A stretch of DNA of 64,000 nt from NCBI RefSeq assembly GCF_000226565.1, contig NC_016041.1, positions 186,001-250,000 on the forward strand. Reading direction: 5' to 3'. Origin of the DNA: Glaciecola nitratireducens FR1064. GTDB taxonomy: Bacteria; Pseudomonadota; Gammaproteobacteria; Enterobacterales; Alteromonadaceae. The stretch's first letter is position 1, and the number at the start of each line of letters is the position of its first letter. Below are positions 26,636 through 38,300 of the stretch, in pieces. The translations under genes and the position numbers were made by a program. The notes beneath the pieces are model-generated. The model ran no database searches. It saw nothing but the letters and a program-made list of their open reading frames with translations, and was not told the DNA's origin.

Positions 26636-27541
26636 ATGCCAATACTCAAGACCCCATTAAAACGGTTTGAAAACCTGACTGAATATCCGTTTGAAGCAAA
26701 TTACTGCAACGTGAGTGTTGATGAAACCGAGCTACAAATGCACTATGTGGATGAGGGTGACAAGGATTCGCCGGTGATTTTAATGCTGCACGGCGAACCA
26801 ACATGGAGTTATCTATATCGCAACATGGTGAAGCATGCAGTCGAAAACGGGTTTAGAGTGATTGTTCCTGATTTAATTGGGTTTGGTAAATCAGATAAAT
26901 TCGATAATAAAGCACCTTACACCTACGCAAACTTTATTCAGTGGATAACAAACTTCATCAAAAAGTTGGCGCTCAAAAATATCAATCTAATTTGCCAAGA
27001 TTGGGGAGGCTTGATTGGATTGCGAGTCTTGGCGGCTGAACCAGAGTTGTTTAAAAACTTAGTCGTTGCCAATACGTTTTTGCCAACAGGTGAGGAGCCA
27101 ATGAATGAGGCTTTTCAAAATTGGCAAACATTTTCCCAAACAGTCGAAGTATTCCCAGTAAGTCAGATAGTGCAGCGTGGTTGCAAAAGAGAATTATCTG
27201 AGGCCGAGCGCTATGCCTACGATGCGCCATTTCCAGACGAATCTTATAAGTGGGGCGTGAGGCAGTTTCCATTATTGGTGCCCACAAGCACTGACAATCC
27301 TGAGTCGAGTAACAACAAGCAAGCTTGGCTTGTACTGAAATCACTGTCACTGCCGGTACTGACAGTTTTCGGCGACTCAGATCCTATTACCAAAGGTGCT
27401 GATAAGGCTTTTCAACGAATGATGAAGGGCTGTGAGGGCCAAGCGCACGCAGTATTGAAGGACGTTGCACATTTTATTCAGGAAGATGCGTCACAGAAGC
27501 TGATAGAAAACGCGGTTACGTTTTTCCGCGCCAATAGTTAG
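26636..27541 (+). CDS. Haloalkane dehalogenase-like alpha/beta hydrolase
   Basis: A 301-aa alpha/beta hydrolase of the haloalkane dehalogenase I group. It shows LHGEPTWSYLYR (oxyanion and halide region), VPDLIGFGKSDK, the nucleophile Asp122 in CQDWGG with the adjacent halide-binding Trp123, and the catalytic His in DVAHFIQED near residue 279. A cap domain lies between. The family hydrolyses carbon-halogen bonds to alcohols, and marine members are common. It could also act on epoxides or other substrates, but Asp-Trp at the nucleophile supports dehalogenase. It is divergent from the ligase-HDO operon. Confidence 0.92.
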   Translation: MPILKTPLKRFENLTEYPFEANYCNVSVDETELQMHYVDEGDKDSPVILMLHGEPTWSYLYRNMVKHAVENGFRVIVPDLIGFGKSDKFDNKAPYTYANFIQWITNFIKKLALKNINLICQDWGGLIGLRVLAAEPELFKNLVVANTFLPTGEEPMNEAFQNWQTFSQTVEVFPVSQIVQRGCKRELSEAERYAYDAPFPDESYKWGVRQFPLLVPTSTDNPESSNNKQAWLVLKSLSLPVLTVFGDSDPITKGADKAFQRMMKGCEGQAHAVLKDVAHFIQEDASQKLIENAVTFFRANS

Positions 27542-27644
27542 CTACATTTTTTGCTAATCAGTGGTAAGATTCATGCCACTGAAGCGTCAATGTCATTGGT
27601 TCATACGTTTAGTAAACTTTATTCTTATACTACAAGGCATCGAA

Positions 27645-28118
27645 GTGCAAAAAGCGGCAATTTTTGTTGATGTACAAAACATCTATTACACAACCAAACA
27701 CACCTTTTCACGTTCGTTTAATTATCGGCATTTTTGGCAATCAGTAGCGAAAGATTATGAAATTGTCGACGCTGTCGCGTATGCGATTGATCGCGGCGAT
27801 GTACAGCAACAGAAATTTCAAAGTGCACTGCGTCATATTGGCTTTGAGGTAAAGCTGAAACCTTTTATTCAGCGCTCAGATGGTTCTGCGAAGGGTGATT
27901 GGGATGTGGGCATTACAATCGATGTATTGGAGGCAGCGCCCTATGTCGATACGATCATCCTATTATCGGGCGATGGTGATTTTGACCGATTGCTTTCAAA
28001 AGTACGACAAGAGCACAACTGCAAAACAGTTGTTTATGGCGTGCTGAATTTAACTGCTAACTCCCTAATTAATGCAAGTTCGGAGTTCATTGACATAGAT
28101 GGTCAGTGGCTACAATGA
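27645..28118 (+). CDS. NYN-domain (PIN-like) nuclease, LabA/DUF88 family
   Basis: A 157-aa NYN domain. The acidic active-site residues are visible in IFVDVQNIYY, AIDRGD, KGDWDVGITIDVLE and LLSGDGDFDRLL, the pattern of metal-dependent RNases. It likely cleaves RNA; the target is unknown. I prefer the GTG at 27645, preceded by AAGG, over an ATG at 27561, because the conserved domain begins at once (VQKAAIFVDVQN) and the upstream stretch contains a CAGTGG/CCACTG hairpin. There is no obvious partner gene. Confidence 0.85.
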   Translation: MQKAAIFVDVQNIYYTTKHTFSRSFNYRHFWQSVAKDYEIVDAVAYAIDRGDVQQQKFQSALRHIGFEVKLKPFIQRSDGSAKGDWDVGITIDVLEAAPYVDTIILLSGDGDFDRLLSKVRQEHNCKTVVYGVLNLTANSLINASSEFIDIDGQWLQ

Positions 28119-28220
28119 AGTCATTGTTTTTTATATCAGCGGCTTTATTAATAATAAAGGGATATTTTTCAATTAGGGCTTACCATCAAACAGCTTCCTG
28201 AAATACAGCAGCGTATAGAC

Positions 28221-29294
28221 ATGGATCTACTTCGTCGTTCGATGACGGGGATATTTGTCTATGCTGTTTTGTTGCCCGCAGTGTTTTGGCCATTTGACTT
28301 TCATTTAACTGAGCCTGAGTTAAGCCGTACCTTTGCTTTGAGTATGTTTGGTATTAGTATTATTAGACTGGTTCATTGGTTCTTTACTGATCGCCTGTAT
28401 CGTTATTCTCCGGCTCTTTGGCGTAACTGCTTCACTATATTTTCGCTCGGTCATGCAAGTGTACTTAGCCTCTTTTTTGCAATGGCCATGTTTGATGAAC
28501 GCTTTGAACCTATTCTGCATATTACGATGCTAGCAATTGGCGGTATTGCAAGTAGCGCGATTGTTGCACTAATGCCGCGTATTAGTCTTGCCTTGTGTAA
28601 CCTAATAATTCTACTGGTGCCATCTATTGCAGCTGGATTTTATCTTGAAAATAAAATGCCCTATGCAATCATGCTGTTGGTCTACGTCAGTTTTATTGGC
28701 TTGATGGGGTTTAGAGCGTCGAAGGAATATCAGCGTTCATTTGAAATTGAGACGCAGTTGGATAAGCAGAAAAAAGTGCTCGAACAACTCAATAAAATTG
28801 ACGCGCTAACGGGTATTAATAACCGAGGGTACTTTAACATTGAGTTCGAAAATCAATGGCAGTTGGCAAGTCGCAATGAGTACCCCTTAGCTTTGTTGCT
28901 CATCGATATCGATCACTTTAAGCGCTTTAATGATGACCATGGTCATCTATGCGGTGATGCCTGTCTTGTCCATGTAGCTAGTCTTATTAGCCAACAGATT
29001 AACCGCAAAACTGACGTTGTGGCGCGTTTTGGTGGAGAAGAGTTTGTTGTTTTACTGCCTAGTTGCAATATACGAGAGGCAGAAAAAGTAGCCGAGAAGA
29101 TCCGCTCTGCAATTGAAGCGAACCCCTGTATGTATGGTGAAGAAAAATTATCGGTTACTGCATCTTTGGGAGTCGCTTCACTGGTGCCTAATGCTGATAC
29201 AGAAAGCCATATGTTAATTGAAACTGCTGATAAGGCCATGTACTCTGCGAAAAGTGCAGGTAGGAACTTGGTTGTCTCAGCAGCTTCTGCATAA
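28221..29294 (+). CDS. Membrane diguanylate cyclase (GGDEF)
   Basis: A 357-aa protein. About six hydrophobic helices fill residues 10-175, in the layout of bacterial 6TM sensor modules. A short coiled segment leads to a GGDEF domain (~190-357) with DALTGINNRGYF, LLIDIDHFKRFNDDHGH and the active loop ARFGGEEFVVLLP. The GGEEF motif is catalytically competent, so it should make c-di-GMP from GTP. I see no RxxD inhibitory site at the expected place before GGEEF. The signal sensed by the membrane part is unknown. Confidence 0.93.
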   Translation: MDLLRRSMTGIFVYAVLLPAVFWPFDFHLTEPELSRTFALSMFGISIIRLVHWFFTDRLYRYSPALWRNCFTIFSLGHASVLSLFFAMAMFDERFEPILHITMLAIGGIASSAIVALMPRISLALCNLIILLVPSIAAGFYLENKMPYAIMLLVYVSFIGLMGFRASKEYQRSFEIETQLDKQKKVLEQLNKIDALTGINNRGYFNIEFENQWQLASRNEYPLALLLIDIDHFKRFNDDHGHLCGDACLVHVASLISQQINRKTDVVARFGGEEFVVLLPSCNIREAEKVAEKIRSAIEANPCMYGEEKLSVTASLGVASLVPNADTESHMLIETADKAMYSAKSAGRNLVVSAASA

Positions 29295-29329
29295 TATTAA
29301 GCGGCGATCACTCAACTTTTGGTTTGATG

Positions 29330-30022
29330 TTAGTCTTTATAAAGGCGCTTAACTTTGCTTTCGAGACTTTTGTTTTCTAGCTTTAATTCAACGGGCCGTT
29401 CAAGAATAATATCGCCTTCAACGTTGGAATCTGCGCTGATGTAAAGCACGGGATAATTTTTGTGGTAGTTGTTTTTAGAATTACCACGGAAGTGAATGTC
29501 ACCTTTCACAAGACTGCCGTCATTTAGCTTTACACTGCCGTTTACCGTCATGATGTCTTTTTCGACAACAACACCACTAATTGAAATCGTGCCGTTGACG
29601 GTTGAAAGCTCGCCGCCAATCTGGCCATTCTCTTGTATCTTTATTTGGCCGTTTACTGTGCTCACATCTTCCGCTGATGCAAAGCCTTCACCAATTTTAA
29701 TTTGGCCATTGACTGCGTTCACTGAGTCGACGCTAACGTTGTCGCCAATAGAGATGCTGCCGTTGGTATTGGTGACGCGTTTGGCGCTTACATTGTCTTT
29801 AATTACAACGCTGCCATTGACTGAACCGACGTCCTCTACCGTTCTTCCTTCACTTACTTTTACACTTTTGTTTGTCGATTTCACATCTTGTGAATAGCTA
29901 GCGCTGTCGTTATCCCAATCTTTATTTTTCGCGTTAACGTGAATAATGCAGCCACTGAGTGACATGCTTAAAAGCGTTATTCCGATGAAAGAGTAAACAG
30001 GGCGACGAATTTTGCTAATCAT
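29330..30022 (-). CDS. Lipoprotein with six ~19-residue solenoid repeats
   Basis: A 230-aa lipoprotein with lipobox SLSGC near residue 25. The mature part is built of about six repeats of 18-19 residues, each with a core like TVNGSIxI or AVNGQIKI (VGSVNGSVVI, TNTNGSISI, NAVNGQIKI, STVNGQIKI, STVNGTISI, MTVNGSVKL). This suggests a right-handed beta-helix or bactofilin-like rod held on the outer membrane. The last segment has LYISADSNVEGDIILE, as in polymer-forming proteins. The ATG at 30022 is used because GGAG precedes it by seven bases; the alternative ATG at 30034 contains that SD. Its role is unknown. Confidence 0.82.
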   Translation of the reverse strand: MISKIRRPVYSFIGITLLSMSLSGCIIHVNAKNKDWDNDSASYSQDVKSTNKSVKVSEGRTVEDVGSVNGSVVIKDNVSAKRVTNTNGSISIGDNVSVDSVNAVNGQIKIGEGFASAEDVSTVNGQIKIQENGQIGGELSTVNGTISISGVVVEKDIMTVNGSVKLNDGSLVKGDIHFRGNSKNNYHKNYPVLYISADSNVEGDIILERPVELKLENKSLESKVKRLYKD

Positions 30023-30407
30023 AACTAACTCCATAATTTATGTGTGATGGTCTTTTTGGTCTTATTAATCACAAAACCTGACATTTCCCACTGCTTTGCA
30101 TTCAATGTGCCAATACGTAACTCATTGTTTTTGTTTGTTTAAATTTTTTACTATCAAGTTGGCAACTAATCGATAAGAAGTATTTTGCTAAATATTGGTC
30201 AATTAAACTAAATTTAGAACAAGGAATTTAGTGCAAAGCATTCAGCATTAAAAAATTAAGTATCAAAAGTGCAGTGCCAGGCTAGGTGTAATTTATATAG
30301 CGATATCTGATAAGTCGCACATAAAGTGACAATAGTTTAAATAGATAAAATCAGGTGGGTGATACAAGCACTGTTGAGTCGGATCTAGATATTTTGAATA
30401 TGCGCAG
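30023..30407. other. Intergenic AT-rich region
   Basis: A 385-base gap upstream of the solenoid lipoprotein gene and downstream of the DUF4174 gene, both on the minus strand. No gene, clear terminator or repeat is visible. The promoter of the lipoprotein gene should be in this region. Confidence 0.5.
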
Positions 30408-30932
30408 TTAGCGCGCCTTGCGCATTGGCATCCCATCAATATCAGCGAATACTTGCTCGATATCTATCCTACCACTGCTTAGCGTGAAAGCGGATTTTGT
30501 GCCGCCATCAAGACCAATCAAAATGCTTTGTTTACCGTTGAGTCTTTTGCGTAGTTCAGACACTGAATACGCAATTTGCTGGTTGTTAGAGCGTGATTGG
30601 GAGGCGGAAGTGGAGAATGTCTCCATGTTCTCCTGAGTAAAGCGTAATTCGATCACGCTATCGTCTACAAGCAATAGGGCGATGAGTCTGCGATCCCACA
30701 TTTGGTTTCTGCGAGCTTCAAACTGTTTAGCTAAGATATCTGCGTTCGCTGGGGTCTTAGCATCGACGATAAGCACGCGGTTTTGCCATATTAAAGTTTC
30801 CAAAGGCAATTCTTCTAAAGGTCGTTCTTCTGCAAAAAGTGAAGCCGAATTTTCTTGTTGTATCGCCCCCACTGTTTCTAGGGAGCAAAGACTTAACAAT
30901 AGCGATGCGGCAATTAATTTAATATTATTCAT
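30408..30932 (-). CDS. Exported DUF4174-family protein
   Basis: A 174-aa protein with a signal peptide (NNIKLIAASLLLSLCSLETVGA). The core (LIWQNRVLIVDA, RRLIALLLVDD, LNGKQSILIGLDGGTKS, IDIEQVFADIDGMPMRK) matches the DUF4174 pattern, a thioredoxin-like fold without catalytic cysteines. Function is not known. The ATG at 30932 begins the signal peptide; an earlier in-frame start at 30980 would put 16 odd residues in front. It is divergent from the desaturase-family gene. Confidence 0.8.
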   Translation of the reverse strand: MNNIKLIAASLLLSLCSLETVGAIQQENSASLFAEERPLEELPLETLIWQNRVLIVDAKTPANADILAKQFEARRNQMWDRRLIALLLVDDSVIELRFTQENMETFSTSASQSRSNNQQIAYSVSELRKRLNGKQSILIGLDGGTKSAFTLSSGRIDIEQVFADIDGMPMRKAR

Positions 30933-31007
30933 GTGATTTTCCGTTGATAAACCCATTTGACTTAAGCGCGCTATCAACACTAGTATAGCCTTGTGTTTAC
31001 CATAGGC

Positions 31008-32243
31008 ATGTCTATGAATATTATCCTATTTGCTATACCCATTTTCTTTCTTCTTATCGCGGCAGAGTTGATTGCCGAAAAAGTAAGAAAAACAGACTAC
31101 TATCGCTTAAATGACGCTATTACAAGCCTGAGTATAGGCGTTTTAAGTCGTATCATGGGCGTTATGAAAAACTTGGCCCCATTTACCGTTTATATTTTAC
31201 TGTACGAGCACTTTACATTATTTGAACTTACGCAAACGCCTTGGGTTTGGATTGCTGTATTCGTTATTTACGATTTTTTATATTACTGGAATCACCGATT
31301 TGGTCACGAAGTTAGCTTGTTTTGGGCGGCGCATGTGGTCCATCATTCCAGTGAGGATTACAATTTAACTACTGCTTTACGACAAACATCGGGCAATTTT
31401 TTCAATTTTATATTCTTTTTGCCGCTCGCATTTTTCGGTGTTGATCCACTCATGCTCATTACCGTTGGCTCTATTAATTTGGTGTATCAATTTTGGGTGC
31501 ACACTCAGCATGTTGGGAAGCTGGGGTTTGTTGAATGGTTCATGGTAACACCCTCAAATCATCGAGTGCATCATGCGCAGAATCAGCAATACCTTGATCG
31601 CAACTATGGCGGTGTTTTTATTATTTGGGACCGTATATTTGGGTCTTACCAAGATGAATTAGGCGATGAGAAACCCATTTACGGTGTGCGCAAGGCCTTA
31701 AAAAGTTGGAATCCGTTTTACGCGAATATTCAGGTATACAAACAGCTAGTTCAAGACAGTATTCATACCAAAAAATGGTCTGACAAATTCAAGGTCTGGT
31801 TTGGCAGAACGGGATGGCGCCCGGATGATGTCAGTCAAAAATTTCCGCTAGCGCGAACAGATTTAAACCAGTTTACGCCATATCAAACCGACATATCGCT
31901 AATGGCTAAAGTTTACGCGCTGATGCAATACGCTATCATTTCCTTGCTTGCTGTTTCTCTGTTGATTAACGCTAGTGCATTGGATGTCAGTCAACAGCAT
32001 GGTATTTCCTTTTTCGTTATTTTTTCGAGCATTAACTTGGCGTGGATTATGGAGAACAGAGCAAGCGCAATTTGGCTAGAGTGGTTAAAACTACTGGTTT
32101 CAGTTGTAGTATTACTGAATATAAATTTAGGCGCATATGCAGATTACGCTTTCATACCGGTTTTGTTATCCGCAATACTGCTTTTTAAGCTTCAGTATCA
32201 GCGTAATATGGACCTTTCAAATGGTAGTGAATTGAACAGTTAA
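31008..32243 (+). CDS. Sterol desaturase/fatty acid hydroxylase family membrane enzyme
   Basis: A ~411-aa integral membrane protein with several helices in the N-terminal half and again at residues ~310-400. The diiron histidine motifs are visible as WNHRFGHE, HVVHHSSED and SNHRVHHAQN, followed by DRNYGGVFIIWDRIFGSY, all typical of the family. It should hydroxylate or desaturate a lipid or alkyl chain with oxygen. The length and C-terminal helices fit the alkylglycerol monooxygenase-like subgroup. The start is unsure: a GTG at 30993 and ATGs at 31008 and 31014 are possible, none with a strong SD. Confidence 0.9.
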   Translation: MSMNIILFAIPIFFLLIAAELIAEKVRKTDYYRLNDAITSLSIGVLSRIMGVMKNLAPFTVYILLYEHFTLFELTQTPWVWIAVFVIYDFLYYWNHRFGHEVSLFWAAHVVHHSSEDYNLTTALRQTSGNFFNFIFFLPLAFFGVDPLMLITVGSINLVYQFWVHTQHVGKLGFVEWFMVTPSNHRVHHAQNQQYLDRNYGGVFIIWDRIFGSYQDELGDEKPIYGVRKALKSWNPFYANIQVYKQLVQDSIHTKKWSDKFKVWFGRTGWRPDDVSQKFPLARTDLNQFTPYQTDISLMAKVYALMQYAIISLLAVSLLINASALDVSQQHGISFFVIFSSINLAWIMENRASAIWLEWLKLLVSVVVLLNINLGAYADYAFIPVLLSAILLFKLQYQRNMDLSNGSELNS

Positions 32244-32364
32244 ATGGAAATAACTTGTGTAAGCAGTGGTTCTTGTTGCCGTGAGTTATTTATTATCAAT
32301 TCAATATATTCAAATGTTGAACAAAGACCTAGGCTCTGGGTCTTAACCAACTTAGCATTCTAGG

Positions 32365-35300
32365 ATGAAGCTCATGCAATTTCTGCTTAAAATACTCATG
32401 TTTCCGTTTGTCGTCGTTGGTAAGCTTCTGGCTCTTTTATTTGGTGAAGTTAATTGGTCAATGCCGCCTTGGTTGGCTTACCTTAATAATTTGCGCAAAA
32501 ATAGCCCACTTAAACTCGTCTTTCTAGCCTTGCTTATTGTTGGTTTAGGCGCAGGTGTTTACAAAACTTATGTGTACTATCAAAGTTTACCAGAGCCAAT
32601 ATTGGTTGATGCCCTTATCACTATTCCAGCACTTACAGAGGAATATGCTGATGAAAATAGCGAGAGCACAAAAACCTCACCACCTGAACTTCGCATAGAA
32701 TTTGCCTACACCTCGAATGATTATTTACCACCAGAGCAACCACCAGAGCTACTGCCAATAACGCGAATTGCGCCACCGTCGATACCTGCTGATTTTCCTT
32801 CAGTTGCGCCAATTGATTTAATTGGCGCCGAAGTAAAAACAGGCATCAAGCTCAGCCCAAGCAAAGCCGGAAAGTGGCGTTGGGAAAATGACAGGACTCT
32901 GTTGTTTGTGCCTGAAACCCCCTGGCCTGCGGGGCAGGAATATGAAGTGAGCTTTGCGCCAGAAGTGTTCGATACCCAAGATGAGTTTAGCAACGATGAA
33001 TTCAGTTTCATCACTACGCCTCTGCAGGGCAGCATCGAAATGAGTGAATTTGAATTAAGTGTAGAAGACAAGCTTAAGCAAGTTTTTGTTGAAATTTCAT
33101 TTAATTATCCCGTTGATAGGCAAAGTGTCGAACAATCGGTTTCCGTGGCCTATCAAGTTGAGGGCAACAAGCTAGGCAAAGCGCAAGCCTATAAACTCAA
33201 TTTTAGCGACAACCTGCGTTCTGCGACGGTAACCCTTGATATAGCGACACTGCCTGAACAAGCTCGGATCCTTGAAGTGACGTTTGGTGAAGGCATCAAA
33301 AGTATTTATGGTGGTGAAGCTAGCTCGGCTGTATACGAGAGCAAAGTCATGGTGCCTGACCTTTACAGTTACTTAAAAGTAGAGCAGTCGGATATCGAGG
33401 TTTTGCGCAACTTAGACGATGAACCAGAGCAGTTTGTGTTGCTTGACTTTACTGATGCTATTGCCCGTGATGAACTGCTGAACAAGTTTACGCTTTTCCT
33501 CTTACCCAACCAGAAAGAAAAAAACGGTAAGAGCTATTGGCAGAGTCCAAGAGAAGTAACAGCCGAAGTATTACAGAGCGCTGAAAAACTAGATTACACA
33601 TTGATGCCCAATGCGGCTGATGCTGCCACAAACTATCAACTTAAAGTGGATGTTCAAGCGGGTCGTCAGCTGTATTTGAAGATAGCCTCAGGCTTAACGT
33701 CGGTTAATGGGTTTGTGCAGCGTGCTTATTTTGATCGCATTTTAGTTGCTCCAAAATACCCGCAAGAAATTTCCATTTCAGGGGAAGGTTCTATTCTCAC
33801 TTACAGTAAAGACCAACGTCTTGCATTTTCGACCCGAGGGGTCAGTGATGTTCAAGTCAGTATAGGCAAAGTTATTGACGACGAACTCTATCATCTGGTG
33901 TCGCAAACTCAGGGCGATATCAGTAATCCTAACTTTTATAACTGGAGTTTCAACGAAGCAAACTTGGCCGAATTTAGTACGCAGTTTATCAGTATGAACG
34001 CGAACGATGCTGACCTGAAAACGGCAAACTACGCTTCCGTTGATTTGAACGCGCTTGTCTCAAGTTCTAAGGGGGGGCTGGGTCTATTCTTTGTAGAAAT
34101 CAAAGCGTGGGATAAAAACCGTAAACGTGAAATTTATGGTGTCAGCGACAAGCTCCTTGTGCTGGTTACTGATCTTGGCGTTATTGTAAAAAGCAGCCAA
34201 GATGAAAGCCAAGACATATTCGTGCAGTCAATAAAATCAGGTGCTCCTGTTGCTAACGCGCGCGTCGAACTGATTGCTAAAAACGGTACCAAGCTGTTTA
34301 GTAAGGCAACCGATAGTAACGGCCATGTTACTTTTCCTGCGGCGAACGGTTATGAGCGTGAGAAGCAGCCGGTTGTGTATGTTGTCAGCCTGAAAGGTGA
34401 CGTATCGTTCATTCCCTACAATCGCTATACGCGACAAATAAATTACTCGCGCTTTAATGTGGGAGGAGAATACAGCTACGCCAATGACAATGACCGTGTG
34501 AATGCCTATATGTTTACCGACTGCGGTATTTATCGTCCGGGAGAAGTGGTGAATATTGGCATGATTGTTAAGGGCAAAAACCTTCAAAACCTAGGTAACA
34601 TTCCGCTTGAGTTGGTGATAAGAGATGCCCAGTACACTGAAGTGTACGTTGAAACAATGCAGCTTTCACAGTTTGGCTTTATGGATGCGGCGTTTAATAC
34701 AGAAAAGACTTTCAAGACTGGCTCCTACAGCGCTAGCCTTCATCTCATTCGAGAACGGGGTAAGGGCAATCAGGTTCGTGAGCGCCAAGTGGGCTCTATG
34801 AACTTCAGCGTTGAAGAGTTTCAAGCTGATACGCTGTCAATTACCAGCCAAGTAAAAGGCCTGCCAAGCAAAGGTTGGGCAACATCACCAAATTTGAGCA
34901 ATGAAATAAGTTTAAATAACCTGAGTGGCGTGCCTGCACAAGGGCGCAGGGTTACGACAGATTTGACCTTACTTCCAATTCAGTTTTCATTTGAGCAGTT
35001 TGATGGCGTCGCTTTTTACTCTCCTAAAGTGAAAGACGATACAACGGACGGTTTATCCCGATTCGAGGAAAGCTTAAAAGAGCAACAGACCAGCCCTGAT
35101 GGCAAGGCGAGTGTTGCGGTAGATTTAAGCCGTTTCAACAAAGGAACTTACAGCGTCACCCTGCAAAGCAAGGGTTATGAAGCCTCCGGCGGCCGCTCGG
35201 TCAGCACGTCCACTCGCTTTTTATATTCGCCGTCGCTTCATCTTGTTGGCTATAAAGCCGATGGCAAACTCGACTTTATTAATCTCAACAGTGAACGAAC

Positions 35301-38300
35301 ATTAGCCTTAATTGCGATTAACAATGAATTGAAATCCGTTGCACTCGACAAGCTCAAGAAGCGTTTAAGCAAAGTGCAGAGCATTTCTACTCTTGTGAAG
35401 CAGTATAACGGTCGCTACGAGTATGAGAGCATTCAAACTACTAGGCAGGTAAAAGAAGAAGCTTACGCCTTGCCTGAGGGCTTTGAAGCGCTTTCCTTGG
35501 ATACTAGCGAGGCAGGCACTTTCGTTGTCGATATTCTAAATGCAGATGATGAAGTGCTGCTTAGTGCGCAGTATACGGTAGTCGGTGCTAGCAATGATGA
35601 CGGTCAATTAGATAAAAACGCGGAATTAAAAGTCACCTTAGATAAAGACGATTATCAAGAAGGCGAGACGATTGAGCTAAGTATTCAAGCACCCTATGCA
35701 GGAAGCGGCTTAATCAGTATTGAAAGTAACAAACTGCACGCATTCAAGTGGTTTAGCAGCACCACCAATAGCAGCATTCAGCGGATTAAGATCCCCAAAG
35801 GTATCGAGGGCAACGCCTATATAAACATTGCGTTTGTGCGTGACCTCAGCTCTAAAGAAATATTCACTAGCCCCCTGAGCTATGCAGTCGTGCCGTTTTC
35901 TATTGACCGCTCTAAGCGGATATTAGATCTCACGCTTCGTGTCGAAGATATTGTGCAACCAGGCAAACCGATGGCAATTAACCTTGATGTATCAGAAGAT
36001 GCCAAAGTAGCGGTATTTGCTGTTGATTTAGGTATTTTGCAAGTTTCTGGTTATCGCACGCCTAACCCGCTAGCGCATTTTTTAAAGAAACGTGCATTGA
36101 GCGTGCGTACGATGCAAATATTGGATTTAATATTGCCTGACTTTGCTTTAAGTAAAATGCTTTCTGCTGCAGGCGGAGACATGGAAGCTGATATGGCAAT
36201 GAGCGAGAAAATGATGGTTACCGGCAGCAGGATGCAACGCTCGCAAAACCCATTTGAACGCAAGGTACAAGATCCAGCCGTGTTTTGGTCAGGCGTCGTG
36301 GCGGCCAAAAAAGGAAACAACACTTATACTTTCGATGTGCCTAATGATTTTGCTGGTGGCTTACGCGTCATGGCCATTGCGGTGGGAGATCAAACAATGG
36401 GTCGCGCGCAAGAAAATACCATCGTCAGAGGGCCGTTTGTACTCAGCCCAAATGTACTGAATCAGGCGGCGCCTGGAGATGAGTTTGATATCACGCTGAG
36501 TGTCGCCAATGTTGTTAAGGATTCGCAAGATGAAGCTGACGTGAAGATACAAGTGAGCACTAGCAAACATGTCAGTATTATTGGCAGCAAAGAAGCGCAA
36601 ATGCAGCTTAGTGAAAACCAAGAAGAAGCGGTTCGTTTTAGAGTGAAAGCGAATGATGTATTGGGCGGTGCTGAAATAAGCTTTGACGTGAGTATGACCG
36701 ACAAATCCGGCAAAACTTGGCAGTCGAGCAGAACGGCAGCATTAAGCATACGGCCTGCTATGCCCTTCGAAGTGAGCATTACTACTGGCGTATCAAGCAA
36801 TGGACAGGTATCGCTTGATACACCACTGAAATTGTTTGAAGCGCAGTCCAGTCAAGTACTAAAAGCCTCTGCTAGCCCTCTGGTTATTACTGAGGGTCTA
36901 AGCGCTTATTTAGATGAATATCCGCATGGCTGCACTGAACAAATCGTTAGTCAGGTATTCCCTCTGGTGGGTTTGTCGAACCTGCCAAAATACGGGCCGG
37001 ATAACGAGACCGTTGCCGCGCATTTTGCCGAAGTCATCAGCAAACTGCGTCAAAGACAAAGCTATGCCGGTGGTTTTTCATACTGGCCGAGCGCGCAAAA
37101 CAACGATCCTGATGTCACTATCTATGTCATGCACTTCTTAATTGAGGCAGATGCTTTAGGGTATCCCGTGCCGCAAGATATGCTAGAAAGCGGCGTTCGC
37201 TATCTTGGTGATACAGCGAGCAATTACGTGAGAATGAGCGGCACTCAAAGCTCAGTAAATGCAAGTATGCTGACTTTGAGAAAGCGTGCTCAGGGAATCT
37301 ATTTACTCACGCGCAGTGGTGTGGTGACATCGAACTTGCTGATTGATTTAGTCAGTACCTTGGAGAAACAGTACAAGACGACTTGGCGTAAAGATGTCTT
37401 AAGTGCCTACATTGCGGCAAGTTATGCACTAATGCAGCAAGATCAAGAAGCTAAAAAGCTTATCTCTGAGTATGACTTGGCTGACCAATCTTTATTAGTA
37501 GAACAAGCGTTTTCTGGCTTGGCACCGCGCTTAAACTTAGATGCTCAATATTTATTTTTGGTCGCTAAACATTTCCCTGAGTTTATTAAAGAAGTTTCTG
37601 GGAAAGCGGTACTCAATATTACGCAAGCCATCTATAAGGGCGAATACAATACCATTTCAGCGGCGTATAGCATGCTTGCCTTAGGTGCTTATCATAGCGC
37701 TGTTGCGTTTGCTGGCGACGATACTAACTCGCCAAACGACTCACTTGCGCAAATTGATAAACAAATCACCTTTGTTGCGTCTACGCTGCAAAAGAAAACA
37801 CAGCTAGAGCCTGTTTATAATCCTTTTGCAGCTGCGATATATCCGATAGGCACAGAACGTGTCGAAGCGAGTATCCAGAGCGCAGCGTTGCCCAATTCAG
37901 GTGAGCTGTATTACGTTAACATGCAGGCTGGATATCAAACGACATTGCCGCTAAAAGCCAAAAGCAACGGCATTGAGATACAGCGGGCTTTTATCAATAA
38001 AAACGGTGAAGTAGCTACAGATATCAAACAAGGTGATGAAATTACGGTGCGGTTACGCGTACGGGCTACAAAGCTTAAAAATATTGCGAATATAGCTATT
38101 GTTGACTTGCTACCAGGAGGCTTCGAAGTTATTCGTGAGTCGCTTAGTCGACGCGCTGGTGTGTGGCAAACTGAATATATTGATATTCGAGAGGATCGTA
38201 TTGTTTTTTACGGTGACATCACGAATCGTGTGACAGAAATTACGTACACTGTGAAAGTAACCGCAGCGGGCAAGTTTACAGTGCCTGCAAGCTTTGTTGA

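Noticed and set aside
28143-28159. Terminator after the NYN gene (CTTTATT/AATAAAG)
   Set aside because: The stem is all A/T but for one pair and the T run is not adjacent; too weak to call.
34237-34587. Antisense reading frame inside the alpha-2-macroglobulin gene
   Set aside because: It has no homology-like motifs or SD and lies fully inside a well-supported gene; many similar shadow frames occur through the window.
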